From Brachynemurus nebulosus (Eukaryota > Arthropoda > Insecta > Neuroptera > Myrmeleontidae), in contig JAPWDM010000001.1 of the NCBI GenBank assembly GCA_035578155.1, forward strand, positions 86,235,150 through 86,299,149: a stretch of DNA of 64,000 nucleotides, written 5' to 3'. The position numbers were made by a program, and so were the translations under genes. A model generated the notes under the pieces. That model saw nothing but the letters and a program-made list of their open reading frames with translations. It made no database searches and had not been told where the DNA came from. Positions within the stretch are counted from its first letter, which is position 1. Every line of letters begins with the position of its first letter. This document shows, piece after piece, positions 46,141-55,590 of this stretch.

Positions 46141-46920
46141 GGGGAGTCGGAAGGGGTAAATTTTATTTTTTTTTTTGTTTTTGGTTTTTATTTTATTTTA
46201 TGCGGTATGCATTTAGATTTAATTTAAGACCTCATTCATTGCATTTCGACTTCTAAAACAAAAGTTATGACATTTTTTGTAAAGTGCTGCAAAGTATAAG
46301 TTCACCTATCATCTCGCACCCCACCGGTCCCTCTGTAACATTTTCTTACATAATACAGCTATAACTTTGAGTATTTGATTTTACTAGGTTGGTAGTATTA
46401 CAAAAGCTTTGTTGCCGTTGCTAAGCTACCGTCTGCTCTGCAGAATGATTTGTTTTGTTTAGTGTTTGGAGCTGCATATGGAGCTGGATTGTACTAAGGT
46501 AGAAATCACAGTATTTTTTATCTATCGCTCGTCTTTAAATAAGTTTACCGAAAAATGAGTTTTTTTTTATAAATGTACCTTTTTCTGAAGAACCAATAGA
46601 GATATTTTAATATATATTTTTTTTTATTTTGTACCTTATGTATCTGTGTATAATCCGAGTGTGATTTATATTTATGTATTTTAGTTTTTTTTTACATAGT
46701 ATTTTTTACATAAAAACACGGCAAAAAAACAAGATTAAAAAACAAAAAAATTAAAATACTTAAGAAATGAATTTTTTAAAACCAAACACTCAAAATTAAG
46801 AGTGATATTAGTACTTCAAAATAAAACAAAAATCAAGTCTCTACCTTCATTGATTCTCTAGAAAAAGGTACATAAAGTTGTTCATTTTTACATTACGAAG
46901 ATAGCCTCTTCCGACTCCCC
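46141..46920. mobile_element. TTAA-flanked MITE
   Basis: TTAA at 46137-46140 and 46921-46924 flanks inverted ends GGGGAGTCGGAAGGGG and, in complement, GGGGAGTCGGAAGAGG. It is 780 bp, A/T-rich, with no ORF. TTAA duplication is used by piggyBac and Kolobok elements; neither can be chosen without an autonomous relative. Confidence 0.8.
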
Positions 46921-46924
46921 TTAA

Positions 46925-47864
46925 ATCATTTTAAAAACGAGTTTACGTAGAGCAGTAGTTAAAAAATTTACCATATATAGTTTTTTCGCCCTTTATGGGT
47001 GTAGGAAAAAGTTGAAAATTTGTTAAAATTTTGGCCAAAAACTTATTTTTTTTTTGACAAAAGATGCTCCGAAAACATGATTTTAAACCAACATCGTATG
47101 TCTTCGACTTACGAGCTTATTCTAGGATAAACAATCCTGTTTGTTGTTCCTAAAAATAAAGGATAGTAATTAGTTTTTATTTTTTTAATTTTAATTCAAG
47201 AATATAAATATTATATTTTCCAATAGTGTCTCTGGTGTCTTCATGTCCATATTTTCCACCAGACAAAAATAAAATATATATACCAAAAAAGTAAACATAT
47301 CTACTTTTTAATATTCAATGTAAAACCAATAACACAAAAATAAAAACAAAATTACAAAAAAGAAATAGGTACTATCCAAAAATACGAATATTACACGAGA
47401 AAATAACAGATAAATTTTTGCAATTATTCTATTTTTTTGATTATAAATATATTGAACTTTAACACCAGATAGCAGGCTAATTCGTTTTTCGCTATTTCGC
47501 TATTTTTTCGTTATTTTTCGTTCATATGTTTTAAAATAGAATACAAGATAGTGTGTTTCAGGGACATTAGTAAATATTTTGATCCCCTATTTTAAATACA
47601 TGGAACAGTAATAACAACAATGGTAATATAAATAAAAATATTTATAATTATTCTGAAACTCACTGTACAAGTTTGTGGACTGCTAGAGGTAACAAATTTT
47701 ACCCTGCTGGCGTAAGGGGAATATTTGATACATACATATACATGTCATCTCCAGTTTTGCCTATCTGTGTTACCAGCCCGTGGGTAATAGTAAGAAAAGA
47801 AGTAATATTGAAGAATAACTGATATTTTCCAGCTTCAATTTTAAAAGAATTTCAAACGGAAAAT
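46925..47864. other. AT-rich spacer, nothing recognised
   Basis: No gene or structured repeat seen. The last roughly 200 bases lead directly into the capsid-like pseudogene. Confidence 0.5.
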
Positions 47865-48740
47865 ATGGATGTACCTGACAATGGAGACAATATCGTTGGG
47901 CCAACTGCTGAAAGGACAAATAAGCAAGAACAAAGTACAGAACAGTTTAAGAAAACTATCGAATATGTTTCGAATCCAAAATCAGTGTAACAAACGGTAA
48001 CATTTAAACTATCTCGAATAATGCATAGTTGGAGTAATGCTTATTATGTAAAAAAACCACCTAAAGATGTAAACAGATATCAGTTGAGCACATCGTTAGT
48101 TTAGCTTCCTATTAAATATTTAGAATTTTATTTGTCAGAAGCTAAATGGAATTTTTTACCATATGGATGTCGTGTACAAGAAGTAACAGTTAAAGTAACT
48201 CCAACTGGATCAAACATAAGTTTTAACACAAATCCATCGAGTACTGTATGGACCAACTCTACGAAAACAATATTCGGTTATCATTCTATTGGATTTAATA
48301 AATCTGGTTAGATAAAACTCTTTTAGGTGAGCAGTCGAACAAATGGAAAACCAATGATACTAACCGGTATTAATAAGGTAGATATTAAAACCGATTGGGA
48401 ACGTTTATGGTACTATAAAATACCTGATACTTTGCTACCAGTAACTACATCTGTAATAAGATTATTACCGTGGTACACACTATTACATTATCCACCTAAA
48501 GATCTCTATAATATGGAGGGAAATTGGGATATTTCTAAATATATAACACAATGGGAATTCCATTCTTATTGCGGAATGCCACTAATTAATTATTCATATA
48601 AACCAAAAGATGGTCATATTAAACATTTTGAATTTCCACATTATGCTGATACAAGAAATATAGTTGGAACCACAAATATTTTATCCGGCTATAAAACAAC
48701 AATTTCTTGTTTTTATATTATACTTTTAGTCTTATGTTAG
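47865..48740 (+). pseudogene. Endogenous densovirus-like capsid (VP) relic
   Basis: A single plus-strand frame runs from the ATG at 47865 to 48740, broken by in-frame stops at 47988, 48102, 48309 and 48324. Readable blocks include SWSNAYYVKKPPKDVNRYQL, EFYLSEAKWNFLPYGCRV, the TVKVTPTGSNISFNT segment and FGYHSIGFNK, then LPWYTLLHYPPKDLYNM and PLINYSYKPKDG. This order and composition resemble the C-terminal capsid region of insect densoviruses (Parvoviridae). No NS/replication gene and no viral terminal hairpins were seen beside it. The family call comes from recognising these blocks and should be tested by a search. The copy is non-coding because of its stops. Confidence 0.6.
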
Positions 48741-48797
48741 TAAAAATGTACCGTTTAATGTTACTAATAATAATAATATACAAATCAATTTATTTAG

Positions 48798-49400
48798 TTA
48801 AGGGGGACTACTAGTGTGACCGCCTGAAAAAAAGGTGATTTTAGGGAATTTTTTTAAAGAAAACTACTGTATGGAATGTTTTAATATTTTTTTCTGGCTT
48901 CAGTAAGTGTCTGGAGTATCCTGTTAAAATCTCAACCGGTAGAAAATACCTTGAGTTGGGTACAAAATTTGACATGCTTGGGCCCGCCTGGAAAGGGGTA
49001 GATCCCCACCAAACCGCCTGTCAATTTTTTTTCTGGCTTCAATTAGTATCTGGAGTATCCTGTTAAAATTTCAAGCGGTAGAAAATACTTTGAGTTGGGT
49101 ATAAAATTTGACATGTTTGGGCCCGCCTGGCAAGGGGTAGATCCCCACCAAACCGCCTGTCAATTTTTTTTCTGGCTTCAATGAGTGTCTGGAGTATTCT
49201 GTTAAAATTTCAAGCGGTAGAAAATGCTTTGAATTGGGCCCTTTTTTTGCATTTTCAAAAATTGTTTTAATAGTCTTGTGCCCTGCTTTGGACTGCCACG
49301 TTGTTTATTCCTGATTCGTGGGCCTATATACTGTTTGTGTAAAAAATACCAACCGGTAGAAAGTACTTTGTGAAAATCGTTCAATAGCTCTTAGGCTAGC
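48798..49400. repeat. 139-bp tandem repeats in a TTAA-initiated element
   Basis: TTAA followed by GGGGGACTACTAG at 48798 looks like the left end of a TTAA-type MITE, but no matching right end was found. Inside, a unit of exactly 139 bp starting TTTTCTGGCTTCA recurs at 48894, 49033 and 49172 (about 2.6 copies). Its members are very similar and each includes GGGCCCGCCTGG and GGTAGATCCCCACCAAACC. Confidence 0.75.
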
Positions 49401-50064
49401 TTATCCGATCCGTAAATTTACAACTTGCGGATCACATACATATTCCCCATTCACACCATACATTTTTGAACATATTTTTGATCATTCGAGCCAGATTTCC
49501 TTTAGATCACGTTTGGATCTCTCCCCTTTTGTATTTTCCTCAAGTAATATTTATTCCAGATGGATTAATGCATTGCCGTTGTATACATGTACGATTATTT
49601 ATTCGCCTACCTATATAAATTTTTTACCATTTTTTTGTGAGAAAAATATATTTATTGCATAATAGCTATTTGACCAGTTTGAACCCGTTTGTTTTGAAAA
49701 TATCGGTGGCTTGTAATTTAGTTTTAAATCATTACCGATATTAGCGCCAATACCGATCGCAGAGTGCTACCAATGCTATATGTAGTTGTGGTCATATCCG
49801 TGGCCGGTAGCCTCAGCTGATCACTTTTTTTTTTGTAAACGTCAAACAGTTTAATCTATTTAACCTTTATAATTTTTTCCCCAAATACTCCATGCAATAC
49901 ATTTGGAGATAAAAAAAGTATATCGTGCCATTTATTTACCTATTTTGACCATTTATTTACATATTTTGACCTTTAGTGTGAAATACCTATACACATTTTT
50001 TGCTAGTTGTATAAAAGTGAAGTTTATTTTTGATTTTTTTGTTCGTTACCAATAATAGAATAAG
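49401..50064. other. Spacer before the BEL/Pao relic
   Basis: No coding sequence. Could contain the 5' leader of the BEL/Pao element, but no LTR partner was found in the window. Confidence 0.4.
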
Positions 50065-51340
50065 ATGTCGAAAATAGAGAAAGAACGTGATAAAGCCAAT
50101 GCGAAGCGTGAAAATTTGTTTCGACGTGCACAACTTTGTTATGAAGCCGGTTTAGCTTTAAAAAATGACCCAGAAAATAGTACTAAATTAGAACATTTTA
50201 CGATACGGTACGGTACATTTGATAAAACAATAAGTGATTATCGTCAAATTGTTCAAGAAATTGTGTCTCTAAGTCAACAATTGGAACCTACTGCTGTCCC
50301 TTCGTTTAGTTTACTAAAATCTTTTGAAGATTTGAATGACAATATCCAATATATTGCATCGCGTTACCTACCCAAAACAAGTAATTCTACGAATATCGAT
50401 TTTGAAAAAAGTAAGCCCCGGATCCATATGCCGACGTTAGAATTAATGTAGTGCTGAAGATTTGTCACTTTGGCCCATTTGGTATGAAAGTGATAAACAA
50501 TTAGTACATCATAAAGTTGAATTTTCAAATACCGAAAAGCTCCACTATTTACTTAGCAGTTTGACCGGTCGAGCTCTAAAAACTTGTACTGCCATAGATG
50601 CAATACGAGATAATTATCCGACCATATTTAAATTAATAGAGGATACTTACCACGACAAAAAATATTTAGCCAACACATATCTAGATGGTTTATTGAATTT
50701 TCGACCCCTTTCAAATAGTTCCACAAATAATTTACAAATATTTTTGGAAAAATTTAATATTATTGTCAGTGCATTAAAACGATTACGTTTAGATGATCTT
50801 TCCGATTATATTTTGAGCTACGTTGCAAGATCAAAGTTACTTTCAGAAATTATTAACGCATTTGAGTTAATACGATCTGATTAGGATCTACCTAGATATG
50901 ACAAGCTCATAGACTTTGTCAAAAAACAAGAAAAACCGCGAACAAGCCAATCTAGTTCAAGTTTAGGGCATAGTGACTTCGCAAAAAATACCAAAACATT
51001 TGTTTCAAATAATTCGAGTATCCATAACAGTAAAATTTGTTTATTCTATCCAAAGGGTTTTCATCTATTAAAAGACTGTCAGACATTTAAATCTAGCGAT
51101 CATGAATCCAAATTTAAATTCGTAAAGGACAATCATATGTGTATAAATTGTTTTTCCAAAAGTCACGAAGTTTTGAACTGCCCTTCCAAATTTCAATGTT
51201 TAGTTTGTAAAAAGAGGCATCATAGCCTATTACATAAAGATAGTCCTCCAAATTATCAAAATTCAAATATATCTACCAATATATTACCAAGTAAAACATT
51301 ACAATTAGACATCAATTCAACTTTAAATGGCACAACTTGA
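50065..51340 (+). pseudogene. BEL/Pao retrotransposon gag relic
   Basis: The first ORF (50065-50451) ends at IHMPTLELM, which matches the start of the DUF1759-type Gag block (family: LPKLELPxFSG). After a frameshift, the frame from 50462 continues with SLWPIWYESDKQLVHHK, NTEKLHYLLSSLTGRAL and DTYHDKKYLANTYLDGLLN. A TAG at 50882-50884 breaks it. The same frame then reaches two zinc knuckles (CINCFSKSHEVLNC and CLVCKKRHHSLLH) before stopping at 51338-51340. No protease or RT follows, so the element is truncated at the 3' end of gag. Confidence 0.85.
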
Positions 51341-52573
51341 CTGACACAAATGTTAGCCAGGCCCATAGAAAACCTAATTTACCATTTTATTATATAAATT
51401 CTATGTAACGTCCAGAATATCAGCTTTAGTTATAAGAATATCTTATATTAATAGATAGACTTTACATTTTTCTACACAATTATCATAAAAAATATAGGTG
51501 ATTTATTTGAAAAAAAAAAAAAGATTTACACAATAAACAAAAAATATTTTAAAAAATGCCTTATGTGACCACTCTGTATCAAGTCAAGGAAGTTGAAATA
51601 TCACTGTCACGTAGAATATTAATAAAAATTTCCAACGAATCCAAATTTGCTCTCAAAAACACTTCAAATAACAAAGTTGGTGTTAACTTCCGGTATAACC
51701 GGAAATGGCAGCAAGTTAGAAATATTTTGATTAAAATCTTCATAAATAAAAACTTCTATAACCAAATTTTCAAAAATCTACTTTATTTAGAAGACCATAA
51801 ACTTTTAATGAAGATTCTATTTGAATCATTTTGTACATAACCACTTGGGAGATCACTTTAAATGTGGTTCAGATTGATCGGGAAGTTAATATCTATATTT
51901 CCTGTAAATTTTAAATTAATAACTTTAAGAGTTTCGTACAAACAGACAGACAAAAAATTTTTTAAAGTTAGATTTGGTATAGGTATATGTTGAATTTCCT
52001 AACCAAAAAACATACTAATACGTAAAAATTCGAAAATCACGGACAGACCCTTCTATTTTATTAATAGGTATCGAATTTAGATATTTTCAGTCGCAAAAAA
52101 TTTTCATGTGCGACGAAAATATAAATTTGCAGCATGTATTTGACGAAAAGCTTACAATTTTATAGATAACTGATAAAAAAATACGTTGAAAACCAGAAAA
52201 ACTAGGGAATTATTACTTACTTTCGTGACAGGCAATTTTTGGTTGAATCCTTCTAATTACAATTTTTGTGTATCTTTTTTTAATGTAAATATTTATAAAC
52301 AAAACGGTAGTTTAACATAATATTTTACTATACTTTAGTTAATTTATTATTAAATTTTCTTTTAGTTGTTTTTCTTAAAATATTGAAAATTATCGGAACC
52401 GCACTGGAATTATTTAATGCTTTAGGACTTAGGACCACAGTTTATGTTTAAGATTATAAAAATTTAAATCATTAACAAAATTTATATTTATTTTATACTT
52501 CGTTTGTAAAAATTTTTAATAAATAAACAAATATTTTAGTATGTGTTATAATTTATATTTTATTATAAGTCAC
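51341..52573. other. AT-rich spacer, nothing recognised
   Basis: A 94-codon ORF at 51556-51840 (+), rich in Lys/Asn/Ile, shows no domain and is probably chance. Confidence 0.5.
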
Positions 52574-52577
52574 TTAA

Positions 52578-53452
52578 GGGGGGAGGGAGTTCACGCCAGA
52601 AACGGCTAATAAACTAATTTTTTTCGAATCTCGTTTTTTGTTTTTATTTTGTTCTGCGGTTCTTTACAAACACGGTGATATATAAAACAAACATGGCCAA
52701 AAATTTTTTTTTCAAGTAGAAAATATTTATTTGTGAGCCGCTGCACAGCCAAGTTGCTGCTCCTTTGCAGACAACGCTCGCCCCCCCCCTTGCGATTTGA
52801 TTGGTAATATTTAGTTTTGGTGAGTACATGAGTTATTGTATGCACGAAAAAGGAACAAGAAAGGACCATGTATGGGGCTGGAGAGTTTTAATAAACAGTG
52901 AGTAAACCGCTTCTTTTGTTATTATTTTTGTTTTTTACCGTTTCCCGAAAGTTATGTTTTTCCCAAAAAGGAAAATCTTATATCAAGTTCTAGAAAAGAT
53001 AGAGACTTAATTTTTTTTTAAAATTTTATTCATAAGCATATTGCGCATAAAGTAGAGTATGCTTTTTCCATTTGAACACTTTTAACTATTTTTAAACATT
53101 TTTTTTTTATTAAAAAATTGGGTTTTATAATTTTTAGAAGTTTGGGCTTACAATTTTATCGTTAAATTTTACAGTTACCTGAAACCTATACTCAGCTTTA
53201 TGGACAGGTCCTTTAGGAATAAAATAATGAAAAAATATTTAAAAAATATTCATTACTTTTTAAGATATGGCGTTCCTTGTAAATGCTTAGAAACTTGTGA
53301 AAAAGAGCCCCCTCCCCCCACAGGGAAGAGTAATGAATGTTTCAAAAATAAAATTTTCTATTTGAAACTCTCCCAAATTTGAAAAAAAAATCAAGAAGCA
53401 AAATAATCATAATCATAAATAAAAAAGTTACTTTTCTATTTGAACTCCTCCC
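52578..53452. mobile_element. TTAA-flanked MITE with GGGAGGAGTTC-type ends
   Basis: TTAA at 52574-52577 and 53453-53456. Left end GGGGGGAGGGAGTTCACG; right end in complement GGGAGGAGTTCAAAT. 875 bp, no meaningful ORF. The ends resemble those of 46141-46920 only in the G-run, so it is probably a different family with the same target. Confidence 0.65.
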
Positions 53453-53526
53453 TTAAATTACATAAAAGTATAGGTATATAATAAATATATTAATATAATA
53501 TAAACACAGCACAATTATATAATATT

Positions 53527-53529
<3 letters not shown>

Positions 53530-53583
<54 letters not shown>
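53530..53583. repeat. TA microsatellite, left flank of the errantivirus-like provirus
   Basis: Pure AT repeats, matched by a second TA tract at 58474-58520 on the other side of the provirus. The provirus probably inserted into a single TA tract. Confidence 0.95.
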
Positions 53584-53592
<9 letters not shown>

Positions 53593-53990
53593 CTCGGCAG
53601 AAGTTTATGTTTAAAAAAAAATTTTATTTCACAAAATACAAATTTTTACAAGAATACAATTTTTTACAATATAATTTGAAATAAAATAATTTACTTTATC
53701 ACCGCCGCGGTATTCAAGTTAACCATCTGGTACGTAGCTGACTTCGGTAAGACGGATGGTGAGCAACTGCTGTTTGGCCCATTTGTATCGTGACTTATAT
53801 ACGGTTGAATTTCCTGTTACTTTCTGGAATGACATTGGTCGTGTGTCCTGCGGATATACTTAATGAGTATAGGTCAGAAGTTGGACTTTCCTTTCACTTG
53901 AAATTATACTTGTTGTTTGTCACGTATGCTAATGTTGAATTTAGTGTAATATGAAGATATTGTTAAATGGCTATATTGTAGTTCATAACT
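53584..53990 (-). repeat. 3' LTR of the errantivirus-like provirus
   Basis: 407 bp, no difference seen from 58067-58473. Contains CACCGCCGCGGTATTCAAGT near 53701 and is bounded internally by the polypurine tract. Confidence 0.95.
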
Positions 53991-53999
53991 CTTCCCTCC

Positions 54000-55565
54000 C
54001 TAAGATGGAAGTTCAATTTTGAAGGGGAATTGAACGACTGACGACCTGTCGATTGGTGGTGCCGTAGGTGCCAACATGTATTGGACTGATTCTTGTGTTG
54101 TTTTTGCTCTCTTGCATCTTCTGCATGTAACGTAACTCGTACCGATTACTATTAAGATTCCAATGGTGATGACTGTGACGGTCATGTGGGTGTAATGTTG
54201 ATATTTGATAAATTGAATGGTATCCGTATTTTCTAGATGTTTCAGCTGTAACAGATCTAAGTTTATATCTTTAGAAATGTCAGTAATATTAACAGTGTTA
54301 TATAATATTTGTTCCAAAACTATGTTGTTGATGGTATTGTCTAGAGTCCCATAAGTTATTTGGTTGATCGTTACATGACATTGGTCTACGATGATATGTA
54401 GTTTTCCAATGAAGTTGGTAATGTTCTTTCCGCAGTTGTTCGTGATGTCGATTGAATGATTAGTTATGACGATTATGTGGTTGTCTTCTATTTCTTCTAT
54501 GAATTCTTCTCCTATTGTGCGATGTAGCGTACATTGTGCTGGTTTATTTTCCAATATCTTTATTTCGCATCGGTTAGCTTCCTTTGGTGTTAATATTACA
54601 GGTGGGCAGATAAAATCCTGTTCTATCTTATTGCAAGTCTTTTCTAGGAATTGGTAATGGGTTTTGTTATGCAGGATTATATTGGTTTTTGGTTTTATAA
54701 TTTGATGGTTTTCAGGGATGGGTCTTATTTTGATAGTATTAAAAATATTATTCCTGAACTGTGGAATCATTACAGCGAATATGATATTGGTTCCGTTGTA
54801 GTAGGCTTTTAAGTTGAGTAGTTCATACAAGTGTTCATCACTAATAATGTTGATACTACTTTTCAAATTTTCATAAACTAACTTTAATTCATTCTTTGTA
54901 AGGATATGCCTAGATATCATATTTAACTTAGCTAGTTCTATCGATAATATAATGTCGTTAACGTGCTGGTTTAAGTATTGAAGTTGTGATTGTAAGGAAA
55001 AATAGTATTGTGACTGAAATAGTTGTTGTTCTATTTGGGGATATGTTTTCATAGCATTGGCTAAAATTTTAAGTTTAGCTTGTTCAGTATTTATAAAATC
55101 CGTGATGTTATTAAATCGCTCGATCATCTGTGTGTTTAATCTGTGTTGTTGGTCTATTCTGTCCTTTAGTAACAAACTATTATCTTTGAGGGTTTCTATT
55201 TGTTTGTTGATTTCTATCGCGTTGTTGTTGTCCATATTGCCAGATATTGCTTTTATTACGGTCCCTAATGCGTTTATCAAACCTCTCTTACTTCTAATTG
55301 TCCTCGGTTCTAAGTTTTCTAAGTTTCGCTCTATTTTGTTGTATAAGTCCTTTAGATTTTTCGTATTGTAAAATAATGTTGCGTTAAGACTAGTATTATA
55401 AATGTTATCTCTTAAGTACCCTAATGTGTCTCTAATGTTAGTTATGTTAATTATATGTATTAGATTATTATAATGGGAAACTACTCTAGTTGTACCTAAA
55501 TTAAGTGCGATAAGTCCTTTTGTGTGCGATATGTCGTGGTATTCTATTCTTTGCGCGTTCGTCAT
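54000..55565 (-). CDS. env: Errantivirus-like Env (baculovirus F-protein-like)
   Basis: A 521-residue open frame. It has a furin-type site RSKR at residues 91-94 followed by a hydrophobic Gly/Ala-containing fusion-peptide-like stretch. A long helical heptad region covers about 105-230. Several N-glycosylation motifs are present (for example NAT, NGT, NKT, NHS, NIT), with Cys pairs in the C-terminal half. One transmembrane segment at about 460-481 precedes a 40-residue tail containing APTAPP. This order is that of insect errantivirus Env. No signal peptide is visible at the N-terminus; in this group env is made from a spliced RNA, and an acceptor-like TGTTGTTACAG lies just upstream of the ATG. 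Expression and function are inferred only. Confidence 0.8.
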   Translation of the reverse strand: MTNAQRIEYHDISHTKGLIALNLGTTRVVSHYNNLIHIINITNIRDTLGYLRDNIYNTSLNATLFYNTKNLKDLYNKIERNLENLEPRTIRSKRGLINALGTVIKAISGNMDNNNAIEINKQIETLKDNSLLLKDRIDQQHRLNTQMIERFNNITDFINTEQAKLKILANAMKTYPQIEQQLFQSQYYFSLQSQLQYLNQHVNDIILSIELAKLNMISRHILTKNELKLVYENLKSSINIISDEHLYELLNLKAYYNGTNIIFAVMIPQFRNNIFNTIKIRPIPENHQIIKPKTNIILHNKTHYQFLEKTCNKIEQDFICPPVILTPKEANRCEIKILENKPAQCTLHRTIGEEFIEEIEDNHIIVITNHSIDITNNCGKNITNFIGKLHIIVDQCHVTINQITYGTLDNTINNIVLEQILYNTVNITDISKDINLDLLQLKHLENTDTIQFIKYQHYTHMTVTVITIGILIVIGTSYVTCRRCKRAKTTQESVQYMLAPTAPPIDRSSVVQFPFKIELPS

Positions 55566-55590
55566 TGTTAAGAACCTGTAACAACATTAC
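55566..55590 (-). promoter_or_regulatory. Putative env splice acceptor between gag stop and env ATG
   Basis: On the minus strand the gag TAA (55589-55587) is followed by TGTTGTTACAG/G and then the env ATG at 55565. A spliced subgenomic env RNA is the known mode in errantiviruses; the donor was not assigned. Confidence 0.45.

Noticed and set aside
48798..49400. Complete TTAA MITE
   Set aside because: Only the left TTAA-GGGGG end was found; no matching inverted right end, so only the tandem repeat is reported with confidence.
51556..51840. 94-codon ORF as a gene
   Set aside because: Lys/Asn/Ile-rich composition typical of AT-rich chance ORFs, with no recognised domain.
54000..55565. Env ORF as a domesticated host gene
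   Set aside because: It sits between apparently identical LTRs with primer site and polypurine tract, so it belongs to the provirus; nothing suggests separate host use.
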